DNA of 13,574 nt from Stramenopiles sp. TOSAG23-3 (taxonomy: Eukaryota > Sar): assembly GCA_900128585.1 (NCBI GenBank), contig LT642620.1, forward strand, positions 1 to 13,574. Direction: 5' to 3'. The position numbers and the translations under genes were made by a program. Below are positions 6,904-13,574 of the stretch, in pieces. The notes beneath the pieces were generated by a model. That model saw nothing but the letters and a program-made list of their open reading frames with translations, was not told the origin of the DNA and did no database searches. How positions within the stretch are numbered: position 1 is the stretch's first letter; every line of letters starts with the position of its first letter.

Positions 6904-8309
6904 TTTCGTAGAAAAGGGTAAAGTGCTATGCAGCAAGAATGAATCTGAATCTGGTGAGATCGTTGTATGTTACAATATAAATTATATATATACACAAACG
7001 TACAAAATATCAAGTCGTTTCTATTCAAATTTCATTTAACCACAAGATTCAATACATCTCTTTTATGATTTTAATACATCACAATTAACGAATGGAAACA
7101 ATCACAGACTTAAATGTATGCACTTGTTAATAATCAACCTACCTTTACATTATTATCTATCATCTTCACCAAATTTAAAGAAATAATAGGGGAATACAAT
7201 GGAAGAACGTGATATGATATTTTCCTTTTTTTTTCTTTATTTATTTCTATTTTTTCTTCTATCTACTACTATATAATACTTCCTTTACTTCTTCTTCTTT
7301 CTTCATTCTTCTTGGCGCATTTTTATAATAAAAAATACTCTTTTTATACGTAATTTATCAATAGGTAGATATCATAGAAGAATCAAGAACGTTAAACTTC
7401 TCTTCTCTTATAAAAATATATGTAATTTATTACCCAATGCTATATCTATATATATTGAAGGAGGAGGGAGTGTGCAACGTTACTTCAACATTAAAAAATA
7501 TGGCAAAACGCTCACCACATAAAAATATTAATATCGCTCATTCCTCATCATAGCTTCATTCTATTCATATAATAATGTAATAAATAAAATCAATTGGTGA
7601 TATCATAGTCGTTATGTTAGATATAATCTATAAAATGTAATCAAATCCTCGTAAAAAAAAAAGCGAAGTAAAAATAAGTACAAAAGCAATCGGAAAGGTA
7701 TGTACAATACAAAGGTACTCACTCCACTCATTTATTATAGGAATTCACTCACTTCACTCAGGAAAAAGAAAAAAAGAAAAAAAGAAAAAAGTATTTCGTT
7801 GATGTACACTAAATATATAGAAATAACATATGTACTGTGTAATGTATTAATATATGTATTTAAAAAATAGAAGAAGAAGAAGATTATTATTTATTTATTA
7901 AAAAAATAGTCCTAAAATAATTAAAAGTGGTGTTTATAATTATATAGGCTATATTATATTATAATAAGTACGATGTCATAATAGTCTTATTTTATAATAA
8001 TTATTTCAAGGTTTTATTTTTTCTTGCATGCTGCAACAATTCAAGAATTTCTGATGACAAATAAATTAATAATATTAATTTATTCATTTACTTTGCTCTG
8101 CTCTCCTCTGCTTCTTTCTTTTGGGTACAAAGAAGGTTGAGCTGACTGACGTTTGAACGTCTGAAATGAGTTTTTAATGTTCTATTTAAAGAGTGACTAT
8201 TCAGAATTAAAAACAGAAATTTATACTGTAACATAAGCATTTGTATGAATTTGAACGAAACATTTAACATTCTTTTCTATTATTAACTCCGATACAAACA
8301 AAGATCAGA
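6904..8309. other. AT-rich divergent spacer between the EFHC-like and two-pass membrane genes
   Basis: About 1.4 kb of very AT-rich DNA separates two divergent start codons and must hold both promoters. It contains T-rich tracts (about 7216-7320), GAA/TTA microsatellites (about 7869-7900) and a repeated CACTCA-type string around 7717-7760. There are no coding frames of substance, no clear TATA/initiator arrangement and no RNA gene that I can recognise. Confidence 0.6.
7761..7791 (+). repeat. Imperfect GAAAAAAA repeat
   Basis: A purine-only run in which G is spaced every 6-8 bases among A. It is a simple low-complexity tract in the divergent spacer. Confidence 0.7.
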
Positions 8310-9833
8310 ATGCCTTTCGACACTGTTGGTGGTGGAGTGACTGGGGGCTGGGGTGGTTGGGGTTGGGGCGGTGGTTATGGGCGCAGAGGAGGCTGTTGCC
8401 GAGGAATTTTCGGCTGCGGGATAATGCTTATTGCCCTTTACATTGGCGGCTTTGTAATGATTTGGGTGGGAATGACCCGTATCACGGAAGCTGGTGCAAA
8501 CAATTATGGGAAGATGATCAAGAGCTTTAATACCTACGTCGATTCTTGGGAAACGGACGTGACCGCGTTCATGGCTGTTGCGCCAGTCGCGCTCAGCTGG
8601 GACACGAAATCGAAGAAGGCAGGAAATCAGCTGTCCACTCTTAGCTCGACATCAAAAGGTTATACGAGCAACTATTTCGGTTCGAAAAGCAGTGGCGATG
8701 TCAAGCCGTGGACGAGCAAATACTATGCCGGAACCCTAAGCTGGAAGAATGCAACGCAAAGTGTGGACGCGAAGGACGGAACTGCAAGCCTCGTTGTGGA
8801 GCGAGACGGGAGACCGGCGTGGGGACCGTACAAAATTGCAGTGGAACGAATGTCCAAGTGGACCTGCAATGACATGGTGACTGCTTACAATGGAAAAACG
8901 TGCTCTGCGAGTGGCAATAGTGTTGGCTGCACCGTTGGCGCATGGAGTAATGGATGTCCACCGAGCCCCACCTCCGACCCACACCGATGGAGTTACAGGT
9001 CAGGACAGTGCTACGACAACAGCAATTGTTTTTGTCAGTGCACGAGAAATGGACGTAAATTTGACACTCACACCGACATCGGCAATAACTGCGGGATCCA
9101 TGCCCGCCGTTACTGCGGTTCCCAGTCTGGCTATTCCCAAAAGTGCTACAACCAGCCGCCCGTGAAAGCCCCGAGCTGCTCCACAGAATGCACTTCCACC
9201 GAGAAAGGCCAGTGGGACGCTGCCTCCGGTACATGCGAAACGAAACAAATAATGGATTCGGCTTGCTTGGCCTTGGACAGTGTGGGGGCTCCATCTTCCC
9301 CGATTGCTCCAGGATCGACCAGTGGGTGCGAGTGGGACAAGGATGCAGAAGCCTTTGCTGTGGGGTCATACAAAGCAATTCCATATGATTCAAAGACTCC
9401 CAGTACTTATGATATTTCAATCAAGCTGATGAGCAAGTCCGATCCGTACTACCTCGGTACTCTGCTCACAAAGGGGTGCGTTCAGTCGGGAGAACTTTCG
9501 TCCTGTTTTGGATCGACACCCGCAGAGCTGGCTACGCTTGGCACCCTATTGCTCGTTGTTGGCTGCCTGATTGTCTTTATACCATGCATGCTTTACAAGT
9601 GCTGCAAAAAGAAAAAGACACAATACCAGCCAATTTACCGCAACGGCCCGTCGCAACAACCGGCCTACCAGCCAATGCCGCAACAACCGGCCTACCAGCC
9701 AATGCCACAACCCCAGCCCCAATACGCCAACCAGCAACCGTTCGTGTATGGCCAGCAGCAACCCTTACCGGTTGCCCAGTCGGTCATGGTATCCAATGCG
9801 CCTCAAGCAAACGCCCCAAGAGTGCTGTATTAA
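8310..9833 (+). CDS. Unrecognised two-pass membrane protein with Cys-rich ectodomain and Pro/Gln/Tyr tail
   Basis: 507 aa from ATG 8310. I do not recognise the family. Residues 7-29 are Gly/Trp-rich (GGWGGWGWGGGYG). Residues 33-54 form membrane span 1 (IFGCGIMLIALYIGGFVMIW). Residues 55-406 are a long loop, probably outside the cytosol: a helical/polar first part, then a Cys-rich part (about 186-318, with CFCQC at 240-244). Residues 407-429 form span 2 (LATLGTLLLVVGCLIVFIPCMLY), followed at once by KCCKKKK, a likely palmitoylation/stop-transfer site. The tail (437-507) repeats QQPAYQPMP and ends APRVLY. The plan, both ends cytosolic with one disulfide-rich loop, suggests a surface or endomembrane receptor or scaffold; PAY and Tyr repeats could dock cytosolic adaptors. 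These roles are inference. No introns or frame breaks are seen. Confidence 0.8.
   Translation: MPFDTVGGGVTGGWGGWGWGGGYGRRGGCCRGIFGCGIMLIALYIGGFVMIWVGMTRITEAGANNYGKMIKSFNTYVDSWETDVTAFMAVAPVALSWDTKSKKAGNQLSTLSSTSKGYTSNYFGSKSSGDVKPWTSKYYAGTLSWKNATQSVDAKDGTASLVVERDGRPAWGPYKIAVERMSKWTCNDMVTAYNGKTCSASGNSVGCTVGAWSNGCPPSPTSDPHRWSYRSGQCYDNSNCFCQCTRNGRKFDTHTDIGNNCGIHARRYCGSQSGYSQKCYNQPPVKAPSCSTECTSTEKGQWDAASGTCETKQIMDSACLALDSVGAPSSPIAPGSTSGCEWDKDAEAFAVGSYKAIPYDSKTPSTYDISIKLMSKSDPYYLGTLLTKGCVQSGELSSCFGSTPAELATLGTLLLVVGCLIVFIPCMLYKCCKKKKTQYQPIYRNGPSQQPAYQPMPQQPAYQPMPQPQPQYANQQPFVYGQQQPLPVAQSVMVSNAPQANAPRVLY
9654..9707 (+). repeat. Two 27-nt tandem copies encoding QQPAYQPMP
   Basis: Units 9654-9680 and 9681-9707 differ only at the last base (g/a). 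They encode the two Pro/Gln/Tyr repeats in the cytosolic tail of the two-pass membrane protein. Shorter related pieces on both sides (TQYQPI, PQPQPQYANQQP) suggest the tail grew by repeat slippage. Confidence 0.85.
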
Positions 9834-10281
9834 TTTTTTGCGTCCGAACAAACAATTGTGAGGTCCTCTATATGATGATAATGGAAGAGAGTAGATAAAT
9901 TTTTTTAGTAATAATCTCGAACTACTTTTGCCCTACTAACCTACCGTACATATATATAGACGACACAGCAGGAGCCAGCAGAGAGTAGTTGTTTTTTTTC
10001 TTCTTCTTCTTTCTTCTTCTTCTTTCTTCTTCTTCTTTTTTTCTTCTTCTTCCACCACCACGTCGTCTCTTCTTGCTTCTTCAAATTTCAATAGACTCGG
10101 CGGTACACATTTCAAATATTATGACACCAAACCCAATTGTTATTATACCACGACACTTTCTTCATGGAATTACTTGACGAAGACCAGCAGAATAGTTATG
10201 GTTCAATAAATTCCCTTTCAATTGAACTCTCGTGCCCTGGTGTAAAGTATTTACGAATTAAATTGAAGTAAGCCCGGTACA
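9834..10281. other. Spacer between the two-pass membrane gene and the PH-domain gene
   Basis: This region holds the 3' end of the upstream gene and the promoter of the PH-domain gene, both on the plus strand. An in-frame TGA 18 nt before ATG 10282 supports that start. The main feature is a polypyrimidine TTC tract at 9992-10052. No additional gene is seen. Confidence 0.6.
9992..10052 (+). repeat. TTC/TTTC polypyrimidine microsatellite
   Basis: About 60 nt of only T and C on this strand, made of TTC units broken by extra T. The open frames across it encode only Phe/Leu/Ser runs and are not genes. It lies about 230 nt upstream of the PH-domain gene. Confidence 0.85.
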
Positions 10282-11019
10282 ATGTATAGTGGTTTGAACG
10301 GCAGTGGGGCCGAGAAGGCGAATTGTTGTGAGTTCATTGAGGACTTGATTTATGGGGTAACTCCGGAGAAGCTGCAACAACGGGCGTTTTACAGGAAGAA
10401 TCTGCCAATGTTGAGAGAGGGTGGGTGTTTTAAAATTTGCAAACACCGAAAAACGAAGCACAATACTACGGCAACAAACGTGTCGTCATTTTTAGGTAGT
10501 ATGTTTAGCGGGGGGGCGGACAAGAAGCTGAGCACGTCGGGCCACGGGAAAGCAAGTCAAGGGGAGGGTGTGTGGGTGTCTTTAATAGACGAAGACACTG
10601 TGCTAGAGTGGAAAACGTTAGCAAATGAGAATAACGAGCCGAAAGCTTCTAGACACATACCCATGCACACCATTAGCAGAACCGTGGCAAGCAAGGCAGG
10701 GTCGGAGAACGACGACGAAGCGCGCAAACGCCGGTTGACGGTTGAAGACAAGAACGGTGACGTAATTTTGGAATTGGAGGCTGATTCAGCTGTCGAGAGG
10801 GACTTGTGGGTCGAGGCCATGGAAAACGCTTTGGAAGTGCTGAAACCGGACCTTGAGAAGGAGAGGCGGGGGGTTGACAGGTCTCTTCAGTTGCAACAAA
10901 AGCGGTTGGACATAGTAGACCGTGACCGTGCAAGGCAGGAACGAAAGCGGAAGCTTACGAAAGGCAGCAAGTTGGGGATGAAATATACCGCGCAGGCAAT
11001 GGCGCGTGCTAGCACGTAA
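10282..11019 (+). CDS. PH-domain protein with basic C-terminal coiled coil
   Basis: 245 aa from ATG 10282, with an in-frame stop just upstream. Residues 41-186 read as a pleckstrin-homology domain: first strand LREGGCFKICKHRKTKH, then VWVSLIDEDTVLEWKTL, IPMHTISRTV, RRLTVEDKNGDVILELEAD, and the closing helix ERDLWVEAMENALEVL with the conserved Trp at 175. The loop between the first strands (about 60-96) is enlarged, Ser/Gly/Lys-rich and probably disordered. Residues 190-228 are a highly charged helix (KERRGVDRSLQLQQKRLDIV), likely coiled coil. PH domains bind phosphoinositides or proteins at membranes; the basic first loop (KHRKTKH) fits lipid binding, but the ligand is not proven. The gene converges on the VPS9 gene with 212 nt between stops. 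Confidence 0.75.
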   Translation: MYSGLNGSGAEKANCCEFIEDLIYGVTPEKLQQRAFYRKNLPMLREGGCFKICKHRKTKHNTTATNVSSFLGSMFSGGADKKLSTSGHGKASQGEGVWVSLIDEDTVLEWKTLANENNEPKASRHIPMHTISRTVASKAGSENDDEARKRRLTVEDKNGDVILELEADSAVERDLWVEAMENALEVLKPDLEKERRGVDRSLQLQQKRLDIVDRDRARQERKRKLTKGSKLGMKYTAQAMARAST

Positions 11020-11231
11020 CAAAAGTTTGTCTGTTGTGAGTTTGAGTCGGGGGTTTACAAAAGTACTTTGTGCGTAAATAGTTAGAAAGAGAGATTAAAA
11101 CATCATACCACGTACAGATATTCACTGGGCAAACTCCGCCGGTTCATTTTACACCATTTTACAAACCAGGCGCCCCGCGGCCGGTTCTCATGCACCCCAC
11201 ACATGAACGCCCCCCGGTCGCCCGCCACGTT

Positions 11232-13091
11232 TCAACTTTTGACGCGCTCGTCGAGCAAACTCGCGCACGACTTTGCCAGATTTTTATACTCTGCCAACAA
11301 ATCCGCAACGTCGAGCACTTTCAAATCTTCTATTTTGTAATCCATGAACCGGAACCTTCGTGCCTTCCAAGCCGCGATTTCGTCGGCACCCTTTGTCTGG
11401 ACTTTTGGGGAAAGGCGCGGTGGCCCGTGCGGGAACTGCACCTGCCTCTCTTCGTACATGGCGGTGGCCCTGGGCGCGGACGCCGTGGCGCCGGCCCGCG
11501 ACGCCTGCGCTGTTCCGCCGCGGCTGGACGCTGGCGGCGGAGCTGCCACAGGGTCGTTATCCAGGCCCGCCTGGCATTTCGCCATCCCTGCCTCAAAATC
11601 GCCCTTTGTTATGGTCAACGATTCGTACGTGGCGTTCTCCACGAACGTCACCGCAGAGTACAAATTCGTGTACCAGTACCCCGGCTCGGACAACATTTTG
11701 TCCGGGTTCCGGAAACAGTCTATGTACTCCAAATTCGATCTTAAATTTTCTGGGTTGGCTTTCAACACTACGTAAATCAGAGCAGGCAAAAATTCGTCAG
11801 CCCCGGGGAGTTTCTCGTCCGCGTCCGCGCGCGCGTCGTTCAAGAGCTGGCTGATGACTTTGCAGCAATTCAGCAAGCATACCATTTTGTCGCGCGGCGC
11901 TTTGTAGCTGTCCATCTTTCGCAGCTCGGACATGGCCAAGGTCCAAGTCGCAGTCATTCTGGGCCCCGTTTCGGCCCCGTTGATGTCGAGGTGCACAAAA
12001 TCGACAAACCCCAAAGTCCGGATGCGCCTGGATAGTTCCCGGTCCGCTTCCCTGTCCCTGTCTCGAGGGCAAAAGACAACCTCGTATATCTTGCTCATCA
12101 GAAATTTCTCCAACCCTTCCACCGTATTTTCCCACTCCTCCTCCCCCTCCGACTTCCAGTGGTCGCTGGACTGCATTCGCCGCTCCGTCTGCTTCAAGAA
12201 CCCCCGCACCCGGCTCCCCATGTCCTCCCGCGCCGGCGGCTCCCGGGCAGGGTCTTTGTGCTCCCGCATGGTCCCCATGACGAACGATTTGACACTCTTT
12301 ACAATTTCAGACGCTAGCGGGTTCTTCATTTTCTCTTTGAAGACTTTGTAATTGAACGGCTTCGCCTTTTTGGGGGCCTTCATGCCCTCCTTTTTCGACT
12401 CCGACTTGCTATCCGCGCCCGAGGTTGCCGGGCGCGTGTCGAACCGGTTCAAAAACCCGAACAAACGGTTCGTAGATTCTAATATTCCTTTTCCCCCCTC
12501 AACGTCTGCCGCCGCTTTCACGGTTCCCGGCTTCAAATTCCTCATCGCCCCCCCCGGTGCGTCCGGGGAGGCTTTCCCCGCCCGGGCGGTGTCTCCCCCG
12601 ACCTTGACTTCCGTTTTGAACACGTCCTCCAGGTCGTCCAAGTGCGCGACCTTCTTGGATAGGTTGGGGGCGGGCGGGGACGACTGCAGACTATCTTTAT
12701 CGACCCAGGCTGTTTGGTCCTTTCTCGCCTCCTTGAGCAGCTGTGCGTGCCTCATGTCGCTGAGGTTGCCAGCGGCGGTCTCGCCCGCCGTCGAACCCTC
12801 GTCCGTGCTTTCGGCGGCGGGGGGCGGGTCGGCTACTATTGCGTCGAAAAACAGGTCCGTTGCGTCGGTCACGTCACTGGGCCCCTCAAACGCGGCCCCG
12901 ATTACCGCCGGCTTGGTCTCGCTTTCAACGAAGGAGGGCATGTCGCTGCCTTCCGTGTTCTCAAAATTGGCGAACGCCGCGAACGGGCTTACGTCGCCAT
13001 CGTTCGCAGTGTCCTTGGACGCCCGGCTCTGTTCCAGGACTTCCGCCCGCTGGGATAGGAACTGTTTGCGAGCTTCGCTTTCGTCGGCCAT
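11232..13091 (-). CDS. VPS9-domain protein, probable Rab5-class guanine nucleotide exchange factor
   Basis: 619 aa from ATG 13091. Residues 1-240 are low-complexity and probably disordered. About 245-345 is a helical segment (FKEKMKNPLASEIVKSVKSFV...EGLEKFLMSKIYEVVF) matching the bundle that precedes VPS9 catalytic cores. About 350-500 is the VPS9 domain: GADEFLPALIYVVLKANP (430-447), NLRSNLEYIDCFRNP (449-463), GYWYTNLYSAVTFVEN (471-486) and SLTITKGDFE. The conserved Asp in GADEF (D432) and Tyr in the GYxxTNL segment correspond to the pair needed for nucleotide exchange in Rabex-5. Such proteins activate Rab5/Rab21 GTPases on early endosomes. The C-terminus (565-619, ADEIAAWKARRFRFMDYKIEDL...) is helical, perhaps an effector-binding coil. 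The gene is GC-richer than its neighbours, so long antisense frames appear but are not genes. Confidence 0.9.
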   Translation of the reverse strand: MADESEARKQFLSQRAEVLEQSRASKDTANDGDVSPFAAFANFENTEGSDMPSFVESETKPAVIGAAFEGPSDVTDATDLFFDAIVADPPPAAESTDEGSTAGETAAGNLSDMRHAQLLKEARKDQTAWVDKDSLQSSPPAPNLSKKVAHLDDLEDVFKTEVKVGGDTARAGKASPDAPGGAMRNLKPGTVKAAADVEGGKGILESTNRLFGFLNRFDTRPATSGADSKSESKKEGMKAPKKAKPFNYKVFKEKMKNPLASEIVKSVKSFVMGTMREHKDPAREPPAREDMGSRVRGFLKQTERRMQSSDHWKSEGEEEWENTVEGLEKFLMSKIYEVVFCPRDRDREADRELSRRIRTLGFVDFVHLDINGAETGPRMTATWTLAMSELRKMDSYKAPRDKMVCLLNCCKVISQLLNDARADADEKLPGADEFLPALIYVVLKANPENLRSNLEYIDCFRNPDKMLSEPGYWYTNLYSAVTFVENATYESLTITKGDFEAGMAKCQAGLDNDPVAAPPPASSRGGTAQASRAGATASAPRATAMYEERQVQFPHGPPRLSPKVQTKGADEIAAWKARRFRFMDYKIEDLKVLDVADLLAEYKNLAKSCASLLDERVKS

Positions 13092-13496
13092 GGGTGGTCG
13101 GTCGGGTTGAAAGGGTTGTTCAAAGAAAAAACAGTTATCGGACCAACAATAACAAATCAGTTCACTTTACCAATGTAGATAGATTAAAGAAAATTAATTG
13201 ACAACATGTTATTACATCATTAAATTCTTTCCTTTCTTTTAATAAAATGTTACCGACTGTGACATACTTCGTAGAAGAAATTATAGTAGAAGAAGATAGA
13301 AGAAGAAGAAGGAGAAATAAAAAATAATAATACTAAAAAAAAAACAACCATCAACAACAACTTCTTCTTTCTTCGATAAATGTAATTATAAAACCATGCT
13401 GTACCACAGTGTACACTACTATTTATTCTATTATAAAAAAGACAGTTTATTATTGTTATTTTATTGTCTCAACCAACTCACAACTAACTGATGACC

Positions 13497-13540
<44 letters not shown>

Positions 13541-13574
13541 TCGACTCTTTCTTTCTTTCTTTCTTTCTTTCTTT
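13092..13574. other. Upstream region of the VPS9 gene with simple repeats
   Basis: AT-rich DNA upstream of the minus-strand VPS9 gene, presumably holding its promoter and 5' leader. It contains an AGAAGA-type purine tract (about 13272-13316), a CAACAA-type run (about 13344-13362) and the TTTC microsatellite at the edge. No gene is seen. Confidence 0.6.
13497..13574 (+). repeat. TTTC tetranucleotide microsatellite, open at the window edge
   Basis: TTTC units run from about 13497 to 13542, are broken by GACTC around 13543-13547, and continue to the last base. The true length is unknown because the window ends inside the array. Confidence 0.9.

Noticed and set aside
6904-6936. Upstream extension of the EFHC-like protein by 11 residues
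   Set aside because: It would need a TTG start, whereas an ATG in good context lies at 6903. The same reasoning rejects the TTG starts at 1604 and 1273 in the S74 gene.
7698-7740. GTATGT...TTATTATAG pattern resembling a 43-nt intron
   Set aside because: There is no open frame on either side and the downstream start codon is about 570 nt away. It could be a leader intron, but nothing else supports it.
8701-9420. 239-codon open frame on the minus strand, opposite the two-pass membrane gene
   Set aside because: The plus frame has an ATG start, signal-like membrane spans, ordered Cys and coding repeats. The minus frame has no such features and looks like an antisense shadow.
9654-9707. Tandem repeats considered as a CRISPR-like array
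   Set aside because: The units are directly adjacent with no spacers and are in frame inside a eukaryotic coding region.
12352-13110. 252-codon open frame on the plus strand, opposite the VPS9 gene
   Set aside because: It is the shadow of a GC-rich coding region. The opposite strand encodes a recognisable VPS9 protein, while this frame has Ser/Pro/Ala-rich composition with no domain.

Overview
The window is nuclear DNA of a single-celled eukaryote, most likely a flagellated alga or related protist. Protein-coding islands of moderate to high GC sit in very AT-rich spacers full of simple repeats (TTTC, TTC, GAA, poly-G). One gene has a canonical GTAAGT...TTTTTTAG intron of 62 nt. The proteins are eukaryotic types: a DM10/EF-hand axonemal protein, a VPS9 Rab GEF, a PH-domain protein, a saposin-B protein and a sarcoglycan-like membrane protein. 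A stramenopile-type alga would fit, but I cannot place the lineage from sequence alone. There are no rRNA, recognisable tRNA, CRISPR or bacterial operon features.

Layout, left to right. (1) Positions 239-1562, minus strand: a spliced single-pass membrane protein with a sarcoglycan-like beta-rich ectodomain and a C-terminal Peptidase_S74 (intramolecular chaperone) domain that keeps its Ser/Lys dyad. (2) Positions 1633-2949: spacer with a GC-rich inverted-repeat patch, a G-quadruplex-type GGGA tract and a long G run. (3) Positions 2950-3837, plus: a secreted protein with a strongly basic Arg/Pro repeat and a C-terminal saposin-B domain. (4) About 3882-4402: an element bounded by inverted repeats, resembling a MITE, between two convergent genes. 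(5) Positions 4489-6903, minus: an EFHC1/RIB72-type doublet-microtubule protein with three DM10 domains and three good EF-hands. (6) Positions 6904-8309: AT-rich divergent spacer. (7) Positions 8310-9833, plus: an unrecognised two-pass membrane protein with a Cys-rich ectodomain and a Pro/Gln/Tyr tail. (8) Positions 10282-11019, plus: a small PH-domain protein. (9) Positions 11232-13091, minus: a VPS9-domain protein, probably a Rab5-class GEF. (10) The window ends in repeat-rich DNA and a TTTC microsatellite that runs off the edge.

The genes are monocistronic and do not form an obvious pathway. The PH and VPS9 proteins, convergent neighbours, could both act on phosphoinositide/endosomal membranes, but that is inference from domain type. 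The most unusual items are the self-processing sarcoglycan-like/S74 receptor-like protein, the Arg-repeat saposin protein, the unrecognised two-pass membrane protein and the inverted-repeat element.
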